Shown here in pieces: positions 1-9,708 of a stretch of 64,000 bases of DNA (position 1 is its first letter; each line of letters begins with the position of its first letter). The stretch covers positions 123,077 through 187,076 of the forward strand of contig CAJTAT010000002.1 in assembly GCA_910574475.1 (NCBI GenBank). The letters are read 5' to 3'. The DNA is from Clostridia bacterium. Its GTDB lineage: Bacteria > Bacillota > Clostridia > Lachnospirales > Lachnospiraceae. The translations under genes and the position numbers were made by a program. The notes beneath the pieces are model-generated. The model was not told the origin of the DNA and made no database searches. It saw nothing but the letters and a program-made list of their open reading frames with translations.

Positions 1-2187
1 AAGGGTCCTTGGTATTGGTGTAGCCGTCAGAGTGAGAACATCCACATTTTCCTTTAATTTTTTAATCTTTTCCTTGTGAGCCACTCCAAAGCGCTGCTCC
101 TCATCGATAATCAGGAGTCCCAAATCTTTAAAGTGCACATCAGAGGAAAGTACCCTGTGGGTTCCTATGACAATATCTACAAGTCCCTTTTTCAGATCGG
201 CCAGTGTCTTCTTTTGTTCTGTGGGTGTTCGAAATCTAGATAAGAGATCCACCCGGACCGGAAATTCTTTCATTCTCTGAACAAAAGTATTATAGTGCTG
301 CTGGGCCAGAATCGTAGTGGGGACCAGATACACAACCTGTTTATTCTCCTGAACTGATTTAAAGGCTGCACGAATGGCAATCTCTGTCTTGCCATAACCT
401 ACATCTCCGCAGATCAGGCGATCCATGATCTTTGTGCTTTCCATATCCCGTTTGACAGCTTCGATGGCCATCTGCTGATCCTCAGTCTCCTCAAAAGGGA
501 ATAATTCTTCGAATTCCACCTGCCAAACGGTATCCGGTCCATAGACATAACCTTCCTTCTCCTGGCGTGCTGCATAGAGCTCCACCAGATCTTTTGCAAT
601 CTCCTGGACTGCTCCCCGAACCTTTGTCTTAGTCCTGGCCCACTCGTTTCCACCCAGGCGGTTTAGCTTAGGCTTTCTGGCATCAGATCCAGAGTATTTC
701 TGGATCATTTCCAACTGAGTAGCCAGGATATAGAGGTTCCCGCCTTTGGCATACTCTATCTTAATGTAGTCTTTCATCACCTTGTCTACTTCTACCTTCT
801 CAATCCCTTGGTAGATTCCAAGACCATGATTTTCATGGACTACATAATCCCCAATGCTCAATTCTGTAAAGCTCTGTATCTTCTTTCCTTCATATGCCTT
901 GCGCTTATGGCGTACTTTTTTCTCCCGTCCAAAGATATCGGTCTCCGATATTACGGCAAACTTGATCATGGGATACTCATATCCCCTGTGAACATTTCCA
1001 TGAACTACCATAATCTCGGAAGGCTGCACCACACGCTGGGGGTCTTCTGAGTAAAAGCTGTTCAGCTCTTCTGCCTGAAGATCCGCTGCGAGGCGTCTGG
1101 CTCTTGTGCCTGAAGCACACATGAGCACCACCGCATACTTCTCCCGCTTCCATCGCTTCAAGTCCCGAATCAGGAGTTCAAAGCTATTGTTGTAAGGGTT
1201 AATAGACCTTGCTGTAATCTGGTATCTCCCTGTAAATTCCCAATCAGCCGCTTTCTGCTCCATCATGCAGAGCGCCACACAATTCTTCCTGTTCAGGCGG
1301 GCTATGGTTTCCTCACTGCCATATAAAATCCTGGCCGTCTCCGGGATCTCTTCTCCTCTTTCTGCCCGATTGGCAAGACTCTCTTGCACCTCTTTCTCTA
1401 TGGCTCTAGACTTCTCAGAAAGCCTGGCTGGTTCATCCAGAAAAACGATAGATTTCTCTGTATCAAAGTAATCCAGAAAGCTGACCGCCACCTCCCCTTT
1501 CCCAGGAACAGGATCTGTCGCGGGATAGATTACAATTTCTTCCAGATTTTCTATGGAACGCTGGCTCTCCACATCAAAGCTTCGAATGGAATCAACTTCT
1601 TCGTCCCAAAACTCAATCCTCCAGGGATTCTCTTCCGTCAAGGCATAGATATCTACAATCCCACCCCGAACAGCAAATTGTCCTGGAGCTTCCACTTGTC
1701 CTGTGCGTTCGTATCCCAGGCGAGCCAGCCGCTTACTCAGGGCTGAGATCTGTACCACGCTGTCATTGCCGATACACAAAAGTTCATTTTGTACTTGTTG
1801 GAGTGGCTTTAGGCAGTCCATGCATCCATCAATGGTGGCAATCACAGTAACCTCCTGCTGCTCTAAGATAGCCTGGAGAGCCCGAATCCGTTGTTGCACC
1901 AAAAGATTTCCTTGAATGTCTGCATGAAAAAAGAGGAAATCCTTTGCCTGATAAAGCACGGCTTTCCTGTCAAAGTATCGACAGTCCTCATAGATTTCCT
2001 TCGCTTTTTGTTCACTATAAGTCAGAATCACCCTGTAGGGAATATCTTGCCACAAGCCACAAGCCATATGAACCTTTTGAGAGTCAATGCATCCCGACAG
2101 CTGCATAGCCCCGCGGTTCTTTTTGATTCTGTCCCGAATTTCTTCATAAGCACTTAAATTCTTTAATGGTTCTAGAAAGGCCTTCAT
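1..2187 (-). CDS. mfd: Transcription-repair coupling factor Mfd, N-terminal 729 codons (cut by window edge)
   Basis: Mfd removes RNA polymerase stalled at DNA lesions and recruits UvrA to the site. The reading frame is open from ATG at 2187 to the window edge, about 729 of the usual ~1150 codons. What is present is the UvrB-like N-terminal part, the RNA-polymerase-interacting region, and the first part of the translocase motor: a Walker A motif GDVGYGKTE near residue 594, a DEEQRFG helicase box near residue 695, then the TATPIPRTL motif at the edge. The C-terminal motor lobe and the UvrA-binding domain lie outside. The start overlaps the pth stop as ATGA, which implies translational coupling. 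Family assignment is secure. Confidence 0.96.
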   Translation of the reverse strand, partial: MKAFLEPLKNLSAYEEIRDRIKKNRGAMQLSGCIDSQKVHMACGLWQDIPYRVILTYSEQKAKEIYEDCRYFDRKAVLYQAKDFLFFHADIQGNLLVQQRIRALQAILEQQEVTVIATIDGCMDCLKPLQQVQNELLCIGNDSVVQISALSKRLARLGYERTGQVEAPGQFAVRGGIVDIYALTEENPWRIEFWDEEVDSIRSFDVESQRSIENLEEIVIYPATDPVPGKGEVAVSFLDYFDTEKSIVFLDEPARLSEKSRAIEKEVQESLANRAERGEEIPETARILYGSEETIARLNRKNCVALCMMEQKAADWEFTGRYQITARSINPYNNSFELLIRDLKRWKREKYAVVLMCASGTRARRLAADLQAEELNSFYSEDPQRVVQPSEIMVVHGNVHRGYEYPMIKFAVISETDIFGREKKVRHKRKAYEGKKIQSFTELSIGDYVVHENHGLGIYQGIEKVEVDKVMKDYIKIEYAKGGNLYILATQLEMIQKYSGSDARKPKLNRLGGNEWARTKTKVRGAVQEIAKDLVELYAARQEKEGYVYGPDTVWQVEFEELFPFEETEDQQMAIEAVKRDMESTKIMDRLICGDVGYGKTEIAIRAAFKSVQENKQVVYLVPTTILAQQHYNTFVQRMKEFPVRVDLLSRFRTPTEQKKTLADLKKGLVDIVIGTHRVLSSDVHFKDLGLLIIDEEQRFGVAHKEKIKKLKENVDVLTLTATPIPRTL

Positions 2188-2762
2188 TCTCTTACAACCT
2201 TTTTATTATATAAATTCATGGCTGCGTCCGTCTGATCTTGTACCATTAGTTTCACTGCGTCCGCCGCACATTTGATTGCTTCCTCTACTTTGTTCCGATC
2301 TTCTTTTGAAAAATGTCCCAGTACATAGTCGGCCAGATCGTATTCCTGGGGCTTTTCTCCTACACCCACGCGGATACGTAGGAATTCTTGAGTCCCCAGA
2401 TGAGCTATAATATCCTTCATGCCATTGTGTCCACCGGCGCTTCCCTTTTTGCGCACCCGCAGATATCCTGGCTCCAATGCAATATCATCATAGATGACAA
2501 TCAATTCATTGGCAGGATTAAGCTTATAGAAATCTACTGCCTCCCGGACACTATTTCCACTCAAGTTCATAAAGGTCTGAGGCTTAAGAAGCAGTACCTT
2601 TTGTCCCTCTATAAAACCTGTACCACACAAGCCTTTAAAATTTTTAGTATTTATACTTATATTATATTGATCCGCCAGATACTGAATTACATCAAATCCA
2701 ATATTGTGGCGGGTATGCTCATACTTTTTTGTAGGATTTCCCAGTCCTGTGATTACATACAT
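2184..2762 (-). CDS. pth: Peptidyl-tRNA hydrolase
   Basis: Pth cleaves peptidyl-tRNA released by drop-off and recycles the tRNA in the cytoplasm. The 192-residue length is normal. Visible family residues are Asn9 in GLGNP, catalytic His19 in TRHNIGFD, Asn66 in FMNLSG, Asp92/93 in YDD, and Asn113 in GSAGGHNGMKD. The gene lies directly upstream of mfd with a 4-bp overlap, a common Firmicutes arrangement. A TATAAT-like -10 lies at 2805-2810 on the minus strand. Identification is secure. Confidence 0.97.
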   Translation of the reverse strand: MYVITGLGNPTKKYEHTRHNIGFDVIQYLADQYNISINTKNFKGLCGTGFIEGQKVLLLKPQTFMNLSGNSVREAVDFYKLNPANELIVIYDDIALEPGYLRVRKKGSAGGHNGMKDIIAHLGTQEFLRIRVGVGEKPQEYDLADYVLGHFSKEDRNKVEEAIKCAADAVKLMVQDQTDAAMNLYNKKVVRE

Positions 2763-2841
2763 ATACCGTCTCCTGTTGCATTGTGATTCACTTTTTCAGC
2801 CTCTATTATACTACAGGACTTTTTGTACTTTGGCAAGCCTC

Positions 2842-2880
2842 AAAAAGAATCTCGCAAGCGAGATTCTCCGCCTACGGCGG
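2842..2880 (-). terminator. Rho-independent terminator of spoVG, with an adjoining GC hairpin
   Basis: On the minus strand AGAATCTCG, loop CTTG and CGAGATTCT form a perfect 9-bp stem (2846-2867) followed by a T run. A second small hairpin, CCGCC-3 nt-GGCGG, sits just before it at 2868-2880. Together they end the spoVG transcript before the pth promoter. Confidence 0.8.
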
Positions 2881-2959
2881 TCGGCTTTCGTGTAAAAAAG
2901 CCCCCACAGACAAGCAATACGCGCTGTCTGCAGAGGCATTCTCTACACAATTCGTTTAT

Positions 2960-3235
2960 CTACGCTTCTTCTGCTGTCTCCAGCAGTGCGGCTTCGTATT
3001 TATCCAGAATAATACCCTGAATCTGCTCTCTGGTAGCGGAATTGATAGGATGTGCAATGTCCCTATATTCTCCATCAGATGCCTTTCTGCTTGGCATTGC
3101 AATAAATAACCCTTTCTCGCCTTCAATGACCTTAATGTCATGAACCACAAATTCATCGTCAATAGTAATAGAAACCACAGCTTTCATCTTGCCTTCCTTT
3201 GCAACTTTCCGTACGCGTACATCTGTAATCTGCAT
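2960..3235 (-). CDS. spoVG: Septation/sporulation regulator SpoVG
   Basis: SpoVG is a small conserved Firmicutes protein that binds nucleic acid and affects septation, sporulation and other post-exponential traits. The 91 residues begin [11 protein letters not shown] and contain the family blocks [21 protein letters not shown] and DIAHPIN. A strong AGGAGG site precedes the ATG. It is transcribed alone, between glgD upstream (78-bp gap) and a strong terminator downstream. A sigma-H promoter is known for this gene in Bacillus, but I could not assign one here. Confidence 0.95.
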   Translation of the reverse strand: MQITDVRVRKVAKEGKMKAVVSITIDDEFVVHDIKVIEGEKGLFIAMPSRKASDGEYRDIAHPINSATREQIQGIILDKYEAALLETAEEA

Positions 3236-3312
3236 ACTTCCTGCCCCCTCCTCTTTCCTTAAATATCAAGACAGTTTTATCGTAAGCGTATTTTTTCTGT
3301 AAGGTATGTGCA

Positions 3313-4431
3313 CTATAGAACATACCTCTCATTTTTCTCTACAACAATCTTAATTCCATTTTCTCCTACATAGCGGGAATTTGCCCGGATCGTATCACGG
3401 CTCTCCACAATGCAATTCTCGATGTAAGTATTGTCTCCGATATAAACTTCATTTAATATGATTGAATTCTTGATCACACAGTTATTTCCCACAAAGACCT
3501 TCTTAAACAGAACAGAATTTTCCACTGTACCATTGACGATACATCCGCTGGATACCAGAGAGTTCTTCACATCTGCGCCCGGGTTATATTTGGCCGGCGG
3601 CAGGTCCAGAACTTTGGAATATACATCTGGGTACGTTTTAAAGAAGTATTTACGCACATCTGCTTTGAGGAAATCCATATTGGTCGCATAATAAGATTCC
3701 ACAGAGGAAATACTATTCCAATAATCCGTTGTCTTATATGCGTAAATGCGTTTCAGATTTTTATAACGGATTAGGATATCACGGACAAAATCATAACGGT
3801 CTTCCTGAGCGCACTTCTCAATCAGCTCAATCAACTGTCTTCTACGAATCACATAAATACCACAGGATATAACGCTATCCTTTGTCTCTACAGGCTTCTC
3901 CTCGAATTCCATGATTCGTCCTTCATCATCGACTCTTACCACACCGAAACGAGATACGTCTGTCCCCGCTGGAATATCTTTGCAGACAACTGTAATATCT
4001 GCCTTTTTATCTATATGATATTCCAAAACCTTATTATAATCCATCTTGTATACAGCATCGCCAGAAGCTAACACCACATATGGCTCATGGCTGTTTTTCA
4101 GCCAGTCAAGATTCTGATAGATAGAATCTGCTGTTCCACGATACCAGGAACTATTCTCCGATGTGATAGTCGGTGTAAAAAGGTAAAGACCTCCCTGCTT
4201 TCTTCCAAAATCCCACCACTTGGAAGAACTCAAATGCTCATTCAGGGAGCGCGCGTTGTATTGCGTAAGCACTGCTACTCTCTGAATATGAGAGTTGGAC
4301 ATGTTGCTGAGTGCGAAGTCGATTCCCCGATAACTTCCTGCCACCGGCATCGCCGCAACAGCTCTCTGGTTGGATAATTCTCTCATTCTGTGATTGCTTC
4401 CGCCTGCCAGTACAATTCCTATCGCTCTCAT
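3313..4431 (-). CDS. glgD: Glucose-1-phosphate adenylyltransferase subunit GlgD
   Basis: This is the regulatory or second subunit of ADP-glucose pyrophosphorylase, which makes ADP-glucose for glycogen. It has 372 residues: an N-terminal nucleotidyltransferase fold ([12 protein letters not shown] in place of the GlgC signature [10 protein letters not shown]), and a C-terminal left-handed beta-helix around residues 285-350. The altered nucleotide loop is typical of GlgD. The start overlaps the glgC stop (ATGA), so both subunits are made from one message. Confidence 0.94.
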   Translation of the reverse strand: MRAIGIVLAGGSNHRMRELSNQRAVAAMPVAGSYRGIDFALSNMSNSHIQRVAVLTQYNARSLNEHLSSSKWWDFGRKQGGLYLFTPTITSENSSWYRGTADSIYQNLDWLKNSHEPYVVLASGDAVYKMDYNKVLEYHIDKKADITVVCKDIPAGTDVSRFGVVRVDDEGRIMEFEEKPVETKDSVISCGIYVIRRRQLIELIEKCAQEDRYDFVRDILIRYKNLKRIYAYKTTDYWNSISSVESYYATNMDFLKADVRKYFFKTYPDVYSKVLDLPPAKYNPGADVKNSLVSSGCIVNGTVENSVLFKKVFVGNNCVIKNSIILNEVYIGDNTYIENCIVESRDTIRANSRYVGENGIKIVVEKNERYVL

Positions 4432-5702
4432 TTTCTGTCACCTGCCTTTACCAATGTCTCGCCGCTTTCTAATACACCATTTCTGTAATCATCTGGTGTC
4501 GTACTTCCTGAGATTGCTGTATTTTTCCCTACCTTTATATTAGGTGGAATATAGGAATTCTCACCAATCGTCACTAAACCAAAGGAGTAAATCTTTGGCT
4601 GTATTTTATTGGGGATATCCTCTCCAATGCCTAGAACTACGCCATCTGAAACCTCTACTTCTTCAGCGATAATTGCCTTTTCTACTGTACAGTTCTCCCC
4701 AATGTGCGTATTCTTCATAATAATAGAGTCACGCACAACCGTGCCTTTTCCAATGGTGACACCAGAGCCAATGACAGAATTATACACATCTCCATAAATC
4801 TCAGAACCACCACTGATGATACTGCGTTCAATCTTAGACTCCGCAGAAATATACTGAGGAGGCACAGCATCGCTCTTTGTATAAATCTTCCAGAACTCCT
4901 CATAGAGGTTAAACTCTGGAATAATATCAATGAGCTCCATATTGGCTTCCCAGTAAGAGCCAAGAGTTCCTACATCCTTCCAATAGCCATTGAATTCAAA
5001 TGCAAAAAGACGATTTCCATTCTCATGGCAATAGGGAATAATATGCTTTCCAAAGTCACAACTTTGCTGTTCAGATAGCTGAATCAATGCATTTCTCAAA
5101 ATAGGCCAACTGAAAATATAAATACCCATGGAGGCCAGATTGCTTCTTGGATGTTCTGGTTTTTCTTCAAACTCTGTAATCTGATTATTCTCGTCCGTAA
5201 TCATGATTCCAAAGCGGCTTGCTTCTTCCATTGGCACTGGCATAACTGCAATGGTCGCATCCGCATGATTCTCTTTGTGGAAATCAAGCATTACTTCATA
5301 ATCCATCTTATAGATATGATCGCCTGACAGGATCAGAACATAATCTGGATTGTATGTATCGATGTAATCCAGATTTTGATAAATCGCATTGGCTGTACCT
5401 GTATACCACTCACTATTACTGCTCTTTTCATATGGTGGAAGAACGGTAACGCCTCCAATATTGCGATCCAAATCCCAAGGCATCCCAATTCCAATATGCG
5501 TATTCAGCCGCAAAGGTTGATACTGGGTCAATACTCCCACTGTATCAACACCAGAATTGATACAGTTACTTAAAGGGAAGTCTATAATCCGGTATTTTCC
5601 TCCGAAGGACACGGCCGGCTTTGCAACTTTGGCAGTTAAGACTCCCAGGCGGCTTCCCTGCCCGCCCGCCAAAAGCATGGCTATCATTTCTTTCTTAATC
5701 AC
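4428..5702 (-). CDS. glgC: Glucose-1-phosphate adenylyltransferase GlgC
   Basis: GlgC catalyses ATP + glucose-1-phosphate to ADP-glucose + PPi, the committed step of bacterial glycogen synthesis. The N-terminal domain has [25 protein letters not shown] and the sugar-binding region around [12 protein letters not shown]; the C-terminal part is a beta-helix. I chose the GTG at 5702 (protein begins [14 protein letters not shown], 424 residues). An AGAGGTG ribosome site precedes it, and the length matches the family. The frame stays open 36 codons further upstream, but that extension resembles nothing in GlgC. Confidence 0.95.
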   Translation of the reverse strand: MIKKEMIAMLLAGGQGSRLGVLTAKVAKPAVSFGGKYRIIDFPLSNCINSGVDTVGVLTQYQPLRLNTHIGIGMPWDLDRNIGGVTVLPPYEKSSNSEWYTGTANAIYQNLDYIDTYNPDYVLILSGDHIYKMDYEVMLDFHKENHADATIAVMPVPMEEASRFGIMITDENNQITEFEEKPEHPRSNLASMGIYIFSWPILRNALIQLSEQQSCDFGKHIIPYCHENGNRLFAFEFNGYWKDVGTLGSYWEANMELIDIIPEFNLYEEFWKIYTKSDAVPPQYISAESKIERSIISGGSEIYGDVYNSVIGSGVTIGKGTVVRDSIIMKNTHIGENCTVEKAIIAEEVEVSDGVVLGIGEDIPNKIQPKIYSFGLVTIGENSYIPPNIKVGKNTAISGSTTPDDYRNGVLESGETLVKAGDRK

Positions 5703-5920
5703 GTAATCACCTCTTGTTGTAATGTTAGTTCGTCCTATATCAGGAATTATAACATATATTTTGTAAATAGTGAACATTTTTTTGTAAAATCCCCAAAACT
5801 TTTTAAACATTTTGCGACAGTTTTCTCAGACATTTTTGGCATATTTCCTATATAGATACTATATTTTTTTAAATAGTTGTTAATATTTCATATTATCACA
5901 CAATTTTCATTGCAGAATCC

Positions 5921-5948
5921 TTGCTTTTTCATAAAATAGGGGTATACT
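5921..5948 (+). promoter_or_regulatory. Sigma-A promoter of murC
   Basis: TTGCTT at 5921-5926 and TATACT at 5943-5948 are separated by 16 bp, about 40 bp upstream of murC. It is divergent from glgC. Confidence 0.65.
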
Positions 5949-5985
5949 GAATACAGAAAAACTATTAGAACAGGACGTGTGTGCA

Positions 5986-7365
5986 ATGTATCACATTAAT
6001 TTTCATCACCCTATCCATATTCACTTTATCGGCATTGGCGGCATCAGCATGAGCGGTCTTGCTGAAATTCTTCTGGCAGAACGTTTCTATATCTCAGGTT
6101 CTGACAATATAGATTCTGAGTTGACAGAACATCTGCGAAAGATGGGAGCCGAAATATATATCGGCCAACGTGCCTCCAATATTCCTCCCAAATGTGATTT
6201 GGTAGTCTATACGGCTGCCATCCATTCAGACAATCCAGAGTTTTCTGCTGCTAAAGAAAGAAAGATACCTTTGCTTTCCAGAGCGGAACTTCTGGGACAG
6301 ATTATGACGAACTATGAGACAGCCATCGCTGTATCCGGTACTCATGGAAAAACCACAACCACTTCCATGGTTTCTTCCATCCTTCTGAAGACAAATTTGG
6401 ATCCTACCATCTCTGTGGGTGGTATTCTACCCTCCATCGGCGGAAATATCCGTATTGGCCATTCAGATACTTTCCTGACAGAAGCCTGTGAATACACCAA
6501 CAGTTTTCTGCACTTTTCACCTACTGTGGGGATCATATTAAATATAGAAGAAGACCATATGGATTTCTTTAAGGATTTGGAAGATATTCGTCATTCTTTC
6601 CGTAAATTTGCCGAGCTCCTTCCCCAAAATGGTACCCTGATTATCAATGGTGATATAGAAAAATACACCGAAATCACAGAGGGCCTTGCCTGTAATGTAT
6701 ATACCTTTGGTTTAAATACTTCCAATAAGTATAGCGCTGACGATATTACTTATGATTCCTTGGGGAAGGCCTCATTTAAACTGGCAAATGCCGGAAAGGA
6801 AGAGCGCGCCATCCATCTTGATGTTCCAGGAGAGCATAACGTATTAAATGCCTTGGCTGCCATTGCCCTGGCAGATACCCTGAACATCCCCATGGACACT
6901 ATACAAGAAGGACTTTTGGCCTTTACCGGAACTAACCGCCGCTTTCAGTATAAGGGTAAAGTAAATGGGTTTACAATTATTGATGATTATGCCCATCACC
7001 CCACAGAAATCCGCGCCACTCTACAGGCTGCCTCTCATTATCCCCATCGAGAAACCTGGTGTGTGTTCCAGCCTCATACCTACAGTCGCACAAAGGCATT
7101 TTTGCCGGAATTCGCTCAAGCTCTCTCTTTGGCCGATCATGTAGTCTTAGCGGATATCTATGCAGCCCGGGAGACAGATACCTTAGGTATCAGTTCTCAG
7201 ACTTTGGCCCAGGAATTGGAAAATCTCGGTGTTGACGTTCACTATTTCCCCTCCTTTCAGGAGATTGAAACATTTTTATTAAAAAATTGTTTCAATGATG
7301 ATTTGTGTATAACTATGGGGGCCGGAGATGTGATAAACATTGGCGAAAATCTTTTAAAACTATAA
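5986..7365 (+). CDS. murC: UDP-N-acetylmuramate--L-alanine ligase MurC
   Basis: MurC adds the first L-alanine to UDP-MurNAc in the cytoplasmic stage of peptidoglycan synthesis, using ATP. The 459-residue protein has the N-terminal Rossmann motif HFIGIGGISMSGLAE, the Mur-ligase ATP loop GTHGKTTTTSM near residues 118-127, the central motif NIEEDHMDFF and the C-terminal DDYAHHPTEIRATLQ block. The ATG at 5986 is preferred because AGGAC lies 9 nt upstream. A GTG three codons earlier (5977) is in frame but badly placed for that site. The gene is monocistronic: promoter at 5921, terminator at 7377. Confidence 0.96.
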   Translation: MYHINFHHPIHIHFIGIGGISMSGLAEILLAERFYISGSDNIDSELTEHLRKMGAEIYIGQRASNIPPKCDLVVYTAAIHSDNPEFSAAKERKIPLLSRAELLGQIMTNYETAIAVSGTHGKTTTTSMVSSILLKTNLDPTISVGGILPSIGGNIRIGHSDTFLTEACEYTNSFLHFSPTVGIILNIEEDHMDFFKDLEDIRHSFRKFAELLPQNGTLIINGDIEKYTEITEGLACNVYTFGLNTSNKYSADDITYDSLGKASFKLANAGKEERAIHLDVPGEHNVLNALAAIALADTLNIPMDTIQEGLLAFTGTNRRFQYKGKVNGFTIIDDYAHHPTEIRATLQAASHYPHRETWCVFQPHTYSRTKAFLPEFAQALSLADHVVLADIYAARETDTLGISSQTLAQELENLGVDVHYFPSFQEIETFLLKNCFNDDLCITMGAGDVINIGENLLKL

Positions 7366-7376
7366 TTATCCACAAT

Positions 7377-7427
7377 ATCCACATGCTTTTTTATCCAGAA
7401 TGAACGGAAGGCATGTGGATTTTTTTG
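7377..7427 (+). terminator. Rho-independent terminator of murC
   Basis: ATCCACATGC at 7377-7386 pairs with GCATGTGGAT at 7411-7420 and is followed by seven T. The rest of the gap to 7669 is AT-rich, with a likely -10 (TATACT) near 7634 for the next operon. Confidence 0.85.
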
Positions 7428-7668
7428 TGGACAACCCATTAACATAAGTCAAGTATTATTTCTCCTCTATTTTCTTGTCAAAGAACGTTTTTATCCTGTT
7501 TTTCGAGAATCACCTCCCTCTTTTATGGTTGCAAATAATAGTTCTCCACAAAGTTATCCACATTATCCACATTTTTTATCCCAATGCTCAAAAAATGAGC
7601 TTCAAAAAAGCTTATTCTCTTTTTCAAAAAAATATGATATACTAGGAGAACTTGGAGAGGTATAAAAA

Positions 7669-8691
7669 ATGAGTGCTATTTTATTACATGGGAATCAGCA
7701 AAAAGGGCATACCCTGATTCCGAATCTATTTTTAGATGAATATATGCCCACGGCCAATGGAGAGTATGTAAAAATTTATCTCTACCTACTTCGCTGTCTG
7801 TCCTGTGATACCCAAGAGCTATCTGTCACTGTTATTGCAGATAAGTTTGATCACACAGAAAATGATGTTCGCCGGGCGTTAAAATATTGGGAAAAGATGA
7901 ATCTCTTAAAGTTGGAATATGACAGTTCCAAAGCTTTAACAGGGATCTATCTTTTGAATGGAGAAAAAAAGGATGTCCCAGAGGTGCCCTCAGTCTCCAA
8001 AGATATGGTTGCCAGGAAGGCTTCTCCTGAGCCTTTACCCTCCCAAAATCCTCCCCTTTCCCAGGCGGAGATACAGCAATTACTTTTTATCTGTGAACAG
8101 TATCTTGGAAAAACCTTAAGCTCCTCAGAGGTATCGCGGATTTTGTATTTTCACGATTCCCTCGGCTTTAGCGCAGATTTGATTGAATACCTTGTAGAAT
8201 ACTGTGTTTCCAAGCGCCACAAAAACCTGCGTTACATCGAGACGGTAGCCCTTTCCTGGTATCAGGAGGGTTATTCCACTGTAACTCAGGCCAAGCAACA
8301 GACAAATACATACAACAAGGCTTATTTTTCTATTCTCAAAGCCTTTGGTATCGGAAATCGCAATCCTGTGGACATCGAGATTTCCTATATGAATAAATGG
8401 ATGAAAGAATATGGCTTTTCTCTGGAGTTGATTATTGAGGCCTGCAACCGTACTATGGCTGCCATTCATCAGCCAGGTTTTGAGTACGCCGATAAAATCT
8501 TAAAGAATTGGAAGAAAAATGGTGTCACAGTGTATTCTGACCTGAAGGTTCTTGACAGTGAACATCACAATTCCAAGGTCAAATTGGAAGCTTCTCTTCC
8601 CAGAAAAGTCGCTTCTGCCAACCGTTTCCATAATTTTCGGGAACGGGAGTATGATTTTAACGAATTAGAAAAAAAGTTAATTAACAATTGA
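7669..8691 (+). CDS. DnaD/DnaB-type replication initiation protein
   Basis: These proteins help remodel the origin and load the replicative helicase in Firmicutes. The 340-residue protein has an N-terminal winged-helix part (roughly residues 20-100, including NDVRRALKYWEKMNLL) and two C-terminal DnaD-like helical domains (roughly 140-210 and 220-290, the second containing YMNKWMKEYGFSLELIIEACNRT). It precedes a DnaC-like ATPase by 16 bp, which supports a helicase-loading role. A GGAGAGG site lies upstream of the ATG. Family assignment is good; orthology to B. subtilis DnaD or DnaB is not settled. Confidence 0.88.
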   Translation: MSAILLHGNQQKGHTLIPNLFLDEYMPTANGEYVKIYLYLLRCLSCDTQELSVTVIADKFDHTENDVRRALKYWEKMNLLKLEYDSSKALTGIYLLNGEKKDVPEVPSVSKDMVARKASPEPLPSQNPPLSQAEIQQLLFICEQYLGKTLSSSEVSRILYFHDSLGFSADLIEYLVEYCVSKRHKNLRYIETVALSWYQEGYSTVTQAKQQTNTYNKAYFSILKAFGIGNRNPVDIEISYMNKWMKEYGFSLELIIEACNRTMAAIHQPGFEYADKILKNWKKNGVTVYSDLKVLDSEHHNSKVKLEASLPRKVASANRFHNFREREYDFNELEKKLINN

Positions 8692-8707
8692 CTGGAGGAC
8701 TATCCCC

Positions 8708-9673
8708 TTGCCCCTGACAAATACTCAATATGATTCGATTATGCGTTTCTATGCACAATGCCAGGCAGACAACCGTCGAAAGCTGGAGGAACGTCTGGAA
8801 AAGATACACAGACAGATACCAGAGCTTGCAGGACTTGAGGATTCTATCACTGCTCTTCAAGTGAAAAAGGTGTGTTTATCTATTGAGGGAGATGAGGAAG
8901 CAATGGCTCATTCCCAAAAAACGCTTGTGCACCTTAATAAAAGGCGGTTAGAACTTTTATCTGCATATGACTATGCCCCTGAAGATTTAGAGCTGGGCTA
9001 TACCTGTCCAGATTGCCGGGACACTGGTTATATCGGATCTCAGAAATGCCACTGTTTCCTTCAAGCTGAGATTGAGCTTCTTTACCACCAGTCTCATTTA
9101 AAGCAAGTACTGGATCGGGAGAACTTCCGCACGTTCTCATATTCCTGGTATGAAGGAGAAGATCTGGAGATTATGAAACGAAATGTTATGGAAGCGCGGC
9201 TGTTTCTGGAGCATTTTGACAATCAATTTCAAAATCTTCTTCTTTTAGGCGATGTAGGTACTGGAAAGACCTTCCTTTCCAACTGTATTGCCAAAGAATT
9301 GTTAGATACCTGCCACTCTGTGGTCTATCTTACAGCATTTGAACTTTTTGAGCTGCTCTCGAAAGCTGTCTTTGGCTCCAATCGAAGCGACGATGTCTAC
9401 CAACAAACGTATCCTTACATCTTTGATTGTGACCTGCTCATTATCGATGATCTGGGTACGGAACTCCCCAATTCCTTCACCGTATCACAGTTGTTCCTGT
9501 GTATCAATGAGCGGATCCTGAGGAAGAAATCAACCCTGATCTCCTCAAACCTGGATATGGAGTCCCTGCGCAATACGTATTCGGAACGCACCCTTTCCCG
9601 CATTATCAGTTACTACACGATCCGACAACTTCCCGGAAAGGATATCCGACTCAAGAAAAAACTATCCCAGTAA
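8708..9673 (+). CDS. DnaC/IstB-like AAA+ ATPase, probable helicase loader
   Basis: The 321-residue protein has an N-terminal helical region, a Cys cluster (C100, C103, C114, C116) that could bind zinc, and an AAA+ domain with Walker A GDVGTGKTF (about 181-189) and Walker B LLIIDDLGTE. This layout fits the DnaI/DnaC helicase-loader group. The start is TTG at 8708, placed 9 nt after GGAGG. Next to the DnaD-like gene, it most likely loads the replicative helicase. An IstB-type transposition helper has a similar domain, but no transposase is nearby. Confidence 0.88.
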   Translation: MPLTNTQYDSIMRFYAQCQADNRRKLEERLEKIHRQIPELAGLEDSITALQVKKVCLSIEGDEEAMAHSQKTLVHLNKRRLELLSAYDYAPEDLELGYTCPDCRDTGYIGSQKCHCFLQAEIELLYHQSHLKQVLDRENFRTFSYSWYEGEDLEIMKRNVMEARLFLEHFDNQFQNLLLLGDVGTGKTFLSNCIAKELLDTCHSVVYLTAFELFELLSKAVFGSNRSDDVYQQTYPYIFDCDLLIIDDLGTELPNSFTVSQLFLCINERILRKKSTLISSNLDMESLRNTYSERTLSRIISYYTIRQLPGKDIRLKKKLSQ

Positions 9674-9708
9674 CGCAACCACCAATTCAAACAGGAGGGC
9701 ATATAACA

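Noticed and set aside
414..653. A 79-codon minus-strand frame
   Set aside because: It lies inside mfd in another frame and shows no family features.
3299..3326. Dyad AGGTATGT/ACATACCT at the end of glgD as a terminator
   Set aside because: It has no T run and overlaps the last codons; the evidence is too weak.
8708..9673. IstB helper of an IS21 element
   Set aside because: The gene is in a DnaD-like/prs operon with no transposase; a helicase-loader role fits better.
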